Positions 44,725 to 54,221 of a stretch of 64,000 bases of DNA are shown here, one piece after another. The stretch is from Schaalia vaccimaxillae DSM 15804 (lineage in GTDB: Bacteria > Actinomycetota > Actinomycetes > Actinomycetales > Actinomycetaceae), in NCBI RefSeq assembly GCF_000420425.1, contig NZ_ATUX01000008.1, positions 169,984 through 233,983 of the forward strand. The letters run 5' to 3'. The position numbers were made by a program, and so were the translations under genes. Every line of letters starts with the position of its first letter. The first letter of the stretch is position 1. Below the pieces are notes generated by a model. That model did no database searches and was not told where the DNA came from. It was given only the letters and a program-made list of their open reading frames with translations.

Positions 44725-45819
44725 TCAGATGCCGCCGATGCGGATCATGGCATATACGGGCACAGCGGCAACCAGGAACTTTGCGGCGCCTCGACTCAAC
44801 GCCCCAATAGGAGACTGCCGATTCTCATGATCCCCCAACAGCCCATCAACAACAATGATCGCCAACGCAACGGCAACACCCGTGCAAATTCCCAACACAA
44901 TAATTGCTGCCAGCTCCCCGACCGACCTCGCCAACCCTGGCAAGACGACCGGCAGAAGCATTGCCGACGAGCCAATCTTCCAAGCAACGACCGCTGCCAC
45001 GAGCCCCGCCACAACAGCACTGATGAGAGCCGACACCGACTGAGCTCGGAAAGTTCGACCAATCTGATCTCCCCACACCACCACTGCCACAACAAAGCAT
45101 GCCATTGGCACGGTGACCGACCAGCGTTCCATAGCATCAAGAGCCAACCAGGTCGCTCCGCCAGCAACAATGAGTAGCGCCGTCACCGAACTGGCCAAGG
45201 AGGACGTCAACGAGGTCGAAGCCCACAGCCTGTTATCCGGCTGATAATCAACAGTTGGCCCCTCTTGTCCGTCTGGTCCGGGATAAATGTTGTGAGACTC
45301 GGGCGCCGACGCGGTCATAATCGTTGAAACGATGACAGCAACCATCGCTAGCCCTAGCGCCGCCGTTGCAATCCACAGATCATGAGCTCGTGAGACCGAA
45401 AAGGGGATCACCATACCCGACACTGCGATGCAGATTTGGGTCGCGGGACGGATCCGAACTCCTGTCAATGCGGGCCAACCGAAGGCCAGCAAGATTGCAG
45501 CCAGGCCGACCACTGGCCCAAAAGTCCACTGTGAGCCCGGCAAATACCACGTCGCAGTCGCAAAAATCGCCAAAAACAGGACCGTAATCGCTGAAACTCT
45601 CACCGAGGTTGGGGTGGTGAGTTTGTCGATAATGAGCTCCGCTAAAGCCATAGGGTCCGAGGCCGGGCGCCCACTCTGAGCGGTGCCGCTCGCATGTGCG
45701 CCAGCTCGACTGCGAGCGGTTGTTCTGCTGCGCCCTCGAGTGGAGTTTTTCGATTGGGCTAGCATATCGGCGCGTCGCCTGGGTGGCTCGTTGGGTTGGG
45801 GCTGCTCTTGGCTTGTCAC
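44725..45819 (-). CDS. Polytopic membrane protein of unknown function
   Basis: The product has 364 residues from a GTG at 45819 (MTSQEQPQPNEPPRR); the upstream part of the frame to 45966 does not look like protein. A disordered, Arg/Ser-rich N-terminus (~90 residues) precedes about nine to ten hydrophobic segments. DNRLWASTSLTSSLASSV lies between membrane halves. No transporter signature recognised. The start is uncertain because no strong ribosome site is visible. Confidence 0.72.
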   Translation of the reverse strand: MTSQEQPQPNEPPRRRADMLAQSKNSTRGRSRTTARSRAGAHASGTAQSGRPASDPMALAELIIDKLTTPTSVRVSAITVLFLAIFATATWYLPGSQWTFGPVVGLAAILLAFGWPALTGVRIRPATQICIAVSGMVIPFSVSRAHDLWIATAALGLAMVAVIVSTIMTASAPESHNIYPGPDGQEGPTVDYQPDNRLWASTSLTSSLASSVTALLIVAGGATWLALDAMERWSVTVPMACFVVAVVVWGDQIGRTFRAQSVSALISAVVAGLVAAVVAWKIGSSAMLLPVVLPGLARSVGELAAIIVLGICTGVAVALAIIVVDGLLGDHENRQSPIGALSRGAAKFLVAAVPVYAMIRIGGI

Positions 45820-46071
45820 TGGCACATCGTCCCACAAGAAAGCGTTTGCTAGGTAAGGTCTGGCCCCCGAATACCCAAAATGAAAAGAAACAACGGCACT
45901 TCGTGAGCTTTCGCATCCGCTTCGAGGTGCGCACTCCAGCTCAGGGCCCGTATGCTGGTTGAGCATCGAGTCGCTAAGCCCCGGGCTCCAAACTCTGCCG
46001 CTACGAGCGGCCTTCGCGCCGACAGGCGCTTTCGGCTCGGTGCCTCACTTCCCTCTTCGCGCAGGATCAAC

Positions 46072-47611
<1,540 letters not shown>

Positions 47612-47659
47612 CTAAGTTTAGCGGGAAGATCCTTCGTCGGGCAGGACCTTCCACCTCCC

Positions 47660-47745
47660 CCGAGGGACGCCCATCTTTCCCGCGAAGGACGCCCAAAACT
47701 TCGCCGAGGGACGCACAAGAGTCTGCCGAGGGACGCCCAAGCTGC
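47660..47745. repeat. 22-bp tandem repeat array C (4 units)
   Basis: Cores at 47662, 47684, 47706 and 47728 (one GAAGGACGC), all 22 bp apart. The array sits in the 396-bp divergent gap (47564-47959) between purA and the hypothetical gene at 47960. The rest of the gap must hold both promoters; I see no further gene or clear hexamers. Confidence 0.9.
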
Positions 47746-47959
47746 TAAAGGAAAGAGCTACCGACCCGATCTCACCCCACCTGTGCATGAGAGAATCGGG
47801 AACATACGCAATAGTCCCGGTGTTGTCTCCCCCCCAACCCACAACACCACCACCGAATCAAAACAAGCCCGCCACCGCAGTCACAGTCCTACTCCTGAGC
47901 CCCACTACAGCCCACGAACTTTCTCACGACCACGCCTCGACCTCGTCCAAGGAGACGCA

Positions 47960-48511
47960 ATGCCCAATATCTCCCCCGCCCTGCGCCTCCGATCATCACT
48001 AACCGGCAACGACGCTGTTGCACTAGCTGGAACGGCCCTGGCACAAACAGGATTCATCCCATCGGACTGGAATTTCGACGAGGCCTGGGCTGGGGTCGAC
48101 GGCTGGCAGGGCATCATCCTTCAGGAAGGCAGTTCGTCGAAGACCTTTGCCGCTAATCTAGCGGTCGAAGCGGCCCCCATCCTGGGAGTAGCCCTGTTAG
48201 CCGCGTTCCCATCAATGCGCAGACAGCACGGCCTCCTCCGGGTCGCGGTCGTCGCTCGACCGGATCTTGCAGGGGGCTGCGAAGTATTGTGCGCCCTCGT
48301 CGATAAGGAGGGCGCGTCATCTCTAGCCTTCGCCGATGAATTCGCCGCCTCCGCATTTGACACGGTCACCGCAGCTTTTGCTTCACGCAATGCACTAACC
48401 GCGAATCCTGAAGGTGTTCGCACTCTCAGGCTTCCTAAAGGTCACCCCTTGCATCCACAAACCTTGATTCCTCTCAAGAAACAGATGCGGAAGCAGAAGA
48501 AAAAGCAGTAA
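47960..48511 (+). CDS. Conserved-looking hypothetical protein
   Basis: The ATG at 47960 follows AAGGAGA; the longer frame from 46487 is antisense to purA. The product has 183 residues with no signal peptide. The body is Ala-rich with mixed helices and strands (TGFIPSDWNFDEAWAGVDGWQG, LLRVAVVARPDLAGGCEVLC), and the C-terminus is strongly basic (KKQMRKQKKKQ). It overlaps the convergent merR gene by 38 bp at the 3' end. Family and function not recognised. Confidence 0.75.
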   Translation: MPNISPALRLRSSLTGNDAVALAGTALAQTGFIPSDWNFDEAWAGVDGWQGIILQEGSSSKTFAANLAVEAAPILGVALLAAFPSMRRQHGLLRVAVVARPDLAGGCEVLCALVDKEGASSLAFADEFAASAFDTVTAAFASRNALTANPEGVRTLRLPKGHPLHPQTLIPLKKQMRKQKKKQ

Positions 48512-49340
48512 CAACCTCCACGCTGCGCTCCACACACCAGTCCTTGGTCTTGCAGGAAGGACAGGTGAGTTTGCGAGCCTTGGGCGAGTGACTTGCCAGG
48601 TTAAACTCCCAGAATCTCGGCTGGAACTCTTGGCGGCAATGGGCACACACGTACCGTGCGGCCCGATGGTAGGCCCACACCAATTCACCACTAATCACTA
48701 ACGCCAACGGGATTGCGCACAACAGGGGAAGCCAATTTCCTGTCTGCCAACCGATCAAAATCGTCACGATCCAAACCTGGCTGATGATGGCTCCCTCGAA
48801 CAGCATCTTGCGTTTGATCGACTTCAGTACCGATCGTTTCGCAAGTATCGTCGAGGTCGGAGAAATCCCGGTAATGGCTGGTGGGGAATTGATAGTTGCC
48901 TCTTCGTTGACACTGTTCTCATTGACACTGCTGTGTTCTTTCATGTCTGAGCCGGTGAACGCGTCATCCTTCCCACCATCCTTGAGGCGGATAATCATTC
49001 GGTGAATCTGGTCGAGAGTTTGACGATTCTCCTCTGCCTCAAGCAGAAGCACTTTTTCTTGTTCCTCCAAGAGGCATAGTAAAACGCGGGTGTCTTCAGG
49101 TTTTTCGACGACATCGCCAATTACTTGCAAGCTCAGACCGAGATCCTTGAGTAAACAGATCGTATGAAGCTTTTCAACGTCAGCCTGCGCATACATGCGT
49201 CGGCCGCCCGCCGAGCGTTGCGCAGGCGGAAGCAAATTTTTCTCGTCGTAGTACTGGACCGTGCGCACCGACACTCCACAAGCTTTGGCAATCTCACCTG
49301 TGGTGAAGAATTCGGATTCTTCAATGGGATAGCTGTTCAC
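48474..49340 (-). CDS. Membrane-bound MerR-family regulator with C-terminal zinc ribbon
   Basis: I chose the GTG at 49340 because GGAGGTG lies 7 bases upstream; the longer frame starts inside that site. The product has 288 residues. Residues ~10-80 form a MerR HTH (FFTTGEIAKACGVSVRTVQY, RRMYAQADVEKL). A helical linker, two transmembrane segments (~190-235) and a zinc ribbon follow, with Cys in CAHCRQEF and CPSCKTKDWC plus SHSPKARKLTCP as in Firmicute zinc-ribbon proteins. It may sense an envelope signal while tethered. Two palindromes upstream suggest autoregulation. Confidence 0.88.
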   Translation of the reverse strand: MNSYPIEESEFFTTGEIAKACGVSVRTVQYYDEKNLLPPAQRSAGGRRMYAQADVEKLHTICLLKDLGLSLQVIGDVVEKPEDTRVLLCLLEEQEKVLLLEAEENRQTLDQIHRMIIRLKDGGKDDAFTGSDMKEHSSVNENSVNEEATINSPPAITGISPTSTILAKRSVLKSIKRKMLFEGAIISQVWIVTILIGWQTGNWLPLLCAIPLALVISGELVWAYHRAARYVCAHCRQEFQPRFWEFNLASHSPKARKLTCPSCKTKDWCVERSVEVVTAFSSASASVS

Positions 49341-49373
49341 GGGCTTCACCTCCTTCACCGCCTACTCAAGAAC

Positions 49374-49388
49374 ATTACGTCGCGTAAC
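49374..49388. promoter_or_regulatory. Candidate MerR operator 1
   Basis: ATTACG-TCG-CGTAAC is a near-perfect palindrome (ignoring the outer base) starting 34 bp upstream of the merR GTG. It shares the form RTYACG-N3-CGTAAC with operator 2. Confidence 0.5.
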
Positions 49389-49427
49389 AATCAAGTGTTT
49401 TCAGTGTTTTCTTTGAAATTCCCGGTC

Positions 49428-49442
49428 GTCACGCGGCGTAAC
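49428..49442. promoter_or_regulatory. Candidate MerR operator 2
   Basis: GTCACG-CGG-CGTAAC is a palindrome with one mismatch, 54 bp from operator 1. A half-site GTTACG follows near 49467. The 383-bp gap to rlmB (49341-49723) also contains the MITE-like element; no gene is seen in it. Confidence 0.5.
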
Positions 49443-49571
49443 GTCGACAAGGCGATGCGTGTCGAGGTTACGCCAAGCTTCGAACCCCAAGCTCATTTCT
49501 GCGCGGTTTTTGTGTCGCGCAGGATGTTTCTGGCCTGAAAGCAACTGCATTCTTCAGTCCTGGCATCAGAC

Positions 49572-49709
49572 AACCCGCAAAAATAGACACAGTCGCGCAG
49601 GCTCTGGTTGATGCCTGCTAGTAGCAACATCCTATTTGCGCAGGTCAGAGGGACAATACACAAAATCCAACGCCAGGTCAGCCCAACGACTGTGTCTAAT
49701 TCTGCGGGT
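49572..49709. mobile_element. MITE-like element with 23-bp terminal inverted repeats
   Basis: The arms 49573-49595 (begins ACCCGCA, ends AGACACAGTCG) and 49687-49709 are inverted copies matching at 21 of 23 positions. The 5-bp direct repeat CAGAC flanks the element at 49567-49571 and 49710-49714 and may be a target duplication. The 91-bp interior has no coding potential. It sits 14 bp past the end of rlmB. Confidence 0.6.
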
Positions 49710-49723
49710 CAGACTCAGAAACC

Positions 49724-50710
49724 TCACCCTTCCTGGCGCGCGCGACGCACCGAATCCACCTCATATAGGGCAATCCCTGTGGCAACAGCCGCGTTCAACG
49801 ACTCGACGCCGCTAGAAATTGGAATCGACACAATCTGATCGCAGGTTTCACGAACCAGTCGCGACAAACCAGCGCCCTCGGCGCCCGTGACCACAACGAG
49901 CGGACCGTTTGCCAGCTCCAGATCACGCAGTTGCGCATCCCCGCCACCATCCAAGCCAACAACAAAGAAGCCTGCCTTCTTGCATTCTTGCAGAGCCCGA
50001 ACCAGGTTTGTCGCACGAGCAACGGGCACACGGGCCGCAGCACCGGCCGACACCTTCCATGCCGTCGTATTCACACCAGCCGACCGACGTTCAGGAATGA
50101 TGATGCCGTCGCCACCAAAAGCCCCAGTCGACCGCAGCACAGCACCCAGATTGTGCGGATCCGTCACCTGGTCTAAAGCCACCAGCAGAGGATCACCAAT
50201 CTGCTGCATGGAGTCAGCGATCAGGTCCTCGACTTCGTAGTATTCGTAGCCGCGCACCTCGACGGCCACACCCTGGTGAACAGCACCGTCCGTAGCAACA
50301 TCCAAGTCGCGGCGAGTCACCTCCAGCACGGGAGCACCCATTCCAGCAGCCCGTCGGATCACCTCTTCGACACGATCATCCTTGACATTGTCGAGCACGA
50401 AAACCCGCTCGACAGGGACGCCGGCGCGCACAGCTTCAGCCACCGGATTACGTCCAGCAATCAGCTCGTGGCCAGCCGGGATCTTGATGGATGACTTGGC
50501 TCGTGCTCGCGCAATTGCAGCTTCCTGAGCTTCACGACGCTCACGTTCGAGCTTGCGCTTGTGAGCCGGATGGTAGGTGCGATCCTCAGCTTTCGGGGTC
50601 GGCCCCTTACCTTCGAGGCGACGACGCGAATGCCCACCGGTCCCAACCTGGGCACCCTTCTTCGAACCGGGCTTGCGCACAGCGCCCCGGCGTCCAGAGT
50701 TTCCGGCCAT
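49724..50710 (-). CDS. rlmB: 23S rRNA (guanosine-2'-O-)-methyltransferase RlmB (TrmH/SPOUT family)
   Basis: The product has 328 residues. The Lys/Arg-rich ~80-residue N-terminus is typical of actinobacterial members. The substrate-binding domain begins at AGRNPVAEAVRAG, and the SPOUT domain has DQVTDPHNLGAVLRS, VVVTGAEGAGLSRL and SIPISSGVESLNAAVA (motifs 1-3). It methylates a 23S rRNA guanosine using SAM. In many actinobacteria rlmB directly follows cysS; here a sugar island separates them. Confidence 0.95.
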   Translation of the reverse strand: MAGNSGRRGAVRKPGSKKGAQVGTGGHSRRRLEGKGPTPKAEDRTYHPAHKRKLERERREAQEAAIARARAKSSIKIPAGHELIAGRNPVAEAVRAGVPVERVFVLDNVKDDRVEEVIRRAAGMGAPVLEVTRRDLDVATDGAVHQGVAVEVRGYEYYEVEDLIADSMQQIGDPLLVALDQVTDPHNLGAVLRSTGAFGGDGIIIPERRSAGVNTTAWKVSAGAAARVPVARATNLVRALQECKKAGFFVVGLDGGGDAQLRDLELANGPLVVVTGAEGAGLSRLVRETCDQIVSIPISSGVESLNAAVATGIALYEVDSVRRARQEG

Positions 50711-50848
50711 GGTATTCCCCTTACGTTCAGGTGAGGCCCGCCCTCGTCAATGTTTCCGGTGCTTTTCGCGTGGAGGGTCGAGGTCGGGGCCTGCTGCAAT
50801 AGGTACCAGCCTACCGGGCGCCCACGGCGAACACCTCAGTCCATCACC

Positions 50849-50869
50849 GCGATGCGGCCAGGGTCACGC
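50849..50869. repeat. Direct repeat, rlmB-side boundary of sugar island
   Basis: TGCGGCCAGGGTCACGC (50853-50869) is identical to the copy at 61075-61091; with the preceding GCG plus one variable base the match is 20 of 21. It ends 6 bp before the GH13 stop codon. Confidence 0.8.
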
Positions 50870-50875
50870 CGGCTG

Positions 50876-52648
50876 TTAAACAGTAGACGGATCTCCCCGA
50901 CCAACATATACACGGGCCTCCCACGGTTCCAGAATCTGATCAAACTGATGAGCCACACCAATATTTCCAAGGATCTGCAATAGGCCGGCAGTATCTTCAA
51001 GGTAAATTGACGGTTTGACGCAGACACTTGAAAGATTAGCTACAACTACCACCTGTGAATCAGCGAAGGCACGTCTGTAGGCGTAGACCTCCGCTGAATC
51101 GGATTCGAGACGTTCATATGTGCCCAAGGCAACGGTAGGCAGATGATGACGGAACCTGATGAGCTGACGGTAGTACGAATAAACCGATGACGGGTCGTTA
51201 ATCTGATCGGCTGCATTGATCTGAGCACAGTTCGGATTGACGCTGATCCAAGGCATTCCTGTAGTAAATCCTGCTGTGGGCAGATCTGCCTCCCACTGCA
51301 CGGGGGTCCGCGCATTATCTCGCCCCATCGCCCTCAGCCCAAGAAGAACAGAGTCTTCATCTTCGCCTCGTTTGATCGCTTCTCTGTAGTAGCGCAGCGA
51401 TTCAACGTCACGGAAATCATCCATTGAGGAAAAAGCACTATTTGTCATCCCCAATTCTTCACCCTGGTAGATGTACGGGGTACCACGCAGGAAGTGGAGG
51501 ACAGTCGCAAGCGCAGTAGCTGATTCGTAGCGTAAAGATTCGTCGCCGAAACGTGAGACCGCGCGGGGTTGGTCATGATTATTGAGATAGAGAGAATTCC
51601 ATCCGCGTTCAGCCTGCGCTTGCTGCCACTCATCGAGACTATCCGCGAGCTCACCGGGTCTCAGAGGACGCGCACGGAACTTCCCTTCTTCGAGACCGAG
51701 GTCAACATGCGCAAATTGGAACACCATGTCGAGTTCACGTCGATCAGCATCCGTGAATAACACGATGTTGTCTGTGCGAACACCTGGAGTTTCCCCTACT
51801 GTCATGGGAACATCGCGCCCATTTTCTATTCCACCACGCCCATCGAAAACCTCCCGGTGCATTTCAGCGAGGAACTCATGGAGCCGCGGGCCCTCACTAT
51901 AGAAGGGGAATCCATCTCCGTAATGATGCTTGGGTAACACCTGACCATCGGGAAGCGCTGGATCCTTCGAGATGAAATTGATAACGTCCATACGGAACCC
52001 ATCGACCCCACGATCCAGCCACCAGTTCATCATCGTGTAGATAGCCCGGCGGACATCCGGATTTTCCCAGTTGAGATCAGGTTGTTTTTTGTGGAATAGG
52101 TGGAGGTAATATTCCCCCGTTATTTCGTCGTATTCCCAGGCACTGCCAGAGAAGAAAGATTCCCAATTATTCGGTTCAGCACCGGGTGTACCGGCATGAA
52201 GATCAGGGCGTGCCTGCCTCCAGTAGTACCAGTCTCGTTTGGGGTTGTCTATTGACGATCTCGATTCAATAAACCACGGGTGTTCATCCGACGAGTGATT
52301 GACAACCAAATCCATGATCAGTTTCATCCCACGGGCATGAACGTCGCGTATTAAATTGTCGAAGTCCTCAAGGGTTCCAAAAATAGGGTCAATATCCTGA
52401 TAGTCACAAATATCGTAGCCATTGTCTGCCTGCGGGGAACGGTAGATCGGCGACAGCCACAAGACATCTACACCAAGTTCCTGCAGATAGTCCAGCCGTG
52501 ATCGTATGCCTTCAAGGTCGCCGTACCCATCACCATTGGAGTCTTGGAATGAACGCGGGTAGATCTGGTAAACCACTGCGCCTTTCCACCAGTCGTCATG
52601 GTTCAGGCCTAGCACTTGACCTTTGAATGGCTCTTCTGAGACGAACAT
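50876..52648 (-). CDS. GH13 alpha-glucosidase / oligo-1,6-glucosidase
   Basis: The product has 590 residues and no signal peptide, so it is cytosolic. The TIM barrel opens with WWKGAVVYQIYPRSFQDSNG. Catalytic residues are Asp in GFRMDVINF, Glu in TVGETPGV and Asp in NNHDQPR; DLVVNHSSDEHPWF is conserved region I. It should release glucose from alpha-1,6 or alpha-1,4 oligosaccharides. RBS AGGTGGAG lies before the ATG. It is separated from the GH1 gene by a hairpin and 133 bp, so it may have its own promoter. Confidence 0.93.
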   Translation of the reverse strand: MFVSEEPFKGQVLGLNHDDWWKGAVVYQIYPRSFQDSNGDGYGDLEGIRSRLDYLQELGVDVLWLSPIYRSPQADNGYDICDYQDIDPIFGTLEDFDNLIRDVHARGMKLIMDLVVNHSSDEHPWFIESRSSIDNPKRDWYYWRQARPDLHAGTPGAEPNNWESFFSGSAWEYDEITGEYYLHLFHKKQPDLNWENPDVRRAIYTMMNWWLDRGVDGFRMDVINFISKDPALPDGQVLPKHHYGDGFPFYSEGPRLHEFLAEMHREVFDGRGGIENGRDVPMTVGETPGVRTDNIVLFTDADRRELDMVFQFAHVDLGLEEGKFRARPLRPGELADSLDEWQQAQAERGWNSLYLNNHDQPRAVSRFGDESLRYESATALATVLHFLRGTPYIYQGEELGMTNSAFSSMDDFRDVESLRYYREAIKRGEDEDSVLLGLRAMGRDNARTPVQWEADLPTAGFTTGMPWISVNPNCAQINAADQINDPSSVYSYYRQLIRFRHHLPTVALGTYERLESDSAEVYAYRRAFADSQVVVVANLSSVCVKPSIYLEDTAGLLQILGNIGVAHQFDQILEPWEARVYVGRGDPSTV

Positions 52649-52740
52649 ACTCCACCTGCTTCACAGAAAGATCGGAATGGAACGCATGAGAAAATCCGGT
52701 ACTGATTTGTTTGTCGCACCCACATTATTTATTCGGCTGT

Positions 52741-52778
52741 ATGTTCCGGCGGATCTACACACCAACCCGCCGGAACAT
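52741..52778 (-). terminator. Hairpin after the GH1 gene
   Basis: ATGTTCCGGCGG pairs perfectly with CCGCCGGAACAT across a 14-base loop, 3 bp past the GH1 stop. There is no U tract. It probably ends or trims the main sugar operon before the GH13 gene. Confidence 0.7.
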
Positions 52779-52781
52779 GCG

Positions 52782-54221
52782 TCAGTCGATGTTATTGGTC
52801 TTCGCGATAGCCCCAGTTTTAGCCAGCTTTGAGTACCAGTGTGCGGAATCTTTCCAGGTCCTCTCAAAGGTGTCATAGTCGACGTGAAGGATCCCAAATC
52901 TCTTTGAATATCCGTAGGCCCATTCAAAGTTGTCCATTAGCGACCATGCAAAATACCCGCGCACATCAGCCCCCGCTTCTATTGCCATACGGACCGCCTT
53001 AATGTGATCGTGCAGATAACGCACTCTCTGAGGATCGTGAACTCGCTGCTCATTTGGATCGACACGATCAGGATCCGGGTAGGCGGCTCCATTCTCGGTC
53101 ACCATGAGCGGCAGATCGACATACTTCCTTGACAGGCTCACCAGTAGTTCAGTCAGTCCAGTGGCATCCACCGGCCACCCCATCTCCGTGTACGGGCCAG
53201 GCTGCGCCACAAATTCCACTCCATCCGCTCCGATCCATGGTGTGGCAGCCGAATTACCATGCCCATCGGCACCCGATGCTCCCATACCCGGTTCGCACGC
53301 ACGCACGAGAACGGGGCTGTAATAGTTCACCCCGAGGACATCCAGCCTCGTCCTAGTAATCTCCAGATCTCCATCAAGAACGAAGGACCAGTCGCAGTGG
53401 GGAGCAGTAATGTCCAGAAGCATGCGCGGGTACTCACCCTCAAGAATTGGACCGAGGAAAGCCCCATTCGCAAGAGATTCAATTTGCTCAACTGCCAGCA
53501 GATCCTGAGCAGACTGTGGATCATCGCCGCGTACTACGTGCAAGTTAAGCGTCACTGAGATCTTCGCAGCGTCGCCAACCTCATCACGGATAGCACGGGC
53601 AGCAAGTCCATGCGCAAGATTGAGATGGTGGACAGCAGCAAGAGCCGCCGCCGGTTCCTGCCGACCAGGAGCATGAACACCCGAAGCGTAGCCAAGATAT
53701 GCCGAGCACCAAGGTTCGTTCAGCGTTGTCCAGACCGATACCTTCGAGCCGAAGCGGCGGGCAAGGACCCGAGCGTAATCGACAAAGGCAAGAGCTGTTG
53801 AACGTGAGGCCCACCCCCCCTCATCCTCAAGTGCCTGCGGAAGATCCCAGTGATAAAGAGTAAGAATTGGCTCAATTCCTCGCGAGATGAGCTCATCGAT
53901 GATGCCCTCATAGAAAACCAGGCCATCTTCGTTTATTTCACCTCTGCCCTCCGGCAGAATTCGAGGCCATGAGACCGAGAAGCGGTAGGCGCCGATACCG
54001 AGCCTTTCGAGTTCATCAATGTCCTCCCTCCAGCGGTGATAGTGATCGCAGGCAACGTCACCTGTATCTCCTCCCAGAGTCCGACCAGGAGTGTGTGAGA
54101 AGACGTCCCAGATCGATACCCCTCGTCCTGCCTCGTTGGCTGCACCCTCAATCTGATAAGCAGCGGTAGCAGTTCCCCACAGAAAGTCTTGGGGGAACAC
54201 TGTCATCGATTGCTCAGTCAT
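52782..54221 (-). CDS. GH1 beta-glucosidase
   Basis: The product has 479 residues and no signal peptide. Family start FLWGTATAAYQIEGA is present. The acid/base Glu is in WTTLNEPWCSAYLGYA and the nucleophile in LMVTENGAAY; YFAWSLMDNFEWAYGYSKRFG is the C-terminal signature. It cleaves beta-linked glucose from short oligosaccharides in the cytosol. Its start overlaps the GH31 stop by 4 bases, so the two enzymes are made together. Confidence 0.95.
   Translation of the reverse strand: MTEQSMTVFPQDFLWGTATAAYQIEGAANEAGRGVSIWDVFSHTPGRTLGGDTGDVACDHYHRWREDIDELERLGIGAYRFSVSWPRILPEGRGEINEDGLVFYEGIIDELISRGIEPILTLYHWDLPQALEDEGGWASRSTALAFVDYARVLARRFGSKVSVWTTLNEPWCSAYLGYASGVHAPGRQEPAAALAAVHHLNLAHGLAARAIRDEVGDAAKISVTLNLHVVRGDDPQSAQDLLAVEQIESLANGAFLGPILEGEYPRMLLDITAPHCDWSFVLDGDLEITRTRLDVLGVNYYSPVLVRACEPGMGASGADGHGNSAATPWIGADGVEFVAQPGPYTEMGWPVDATGLTELLVSLSRKYVDLPLMVTENGAAYPDPDRVDPNEQRVHDPQRVRYLHDHIKAVRMAIEAGADVRGYFAWSLMDNFEWAYGYSKRFGILHVDYDTFERTWKDSAHWYSKLAKTGAIAKTNNID

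Noticed and set aside
49573..49709. Terminator for rlmB formed by the 23-bp inverted arms
   Set aside because: The loop would be 91 bases with no U tract, so the MITE interpretation with flanking CAGAC repeats fits better.
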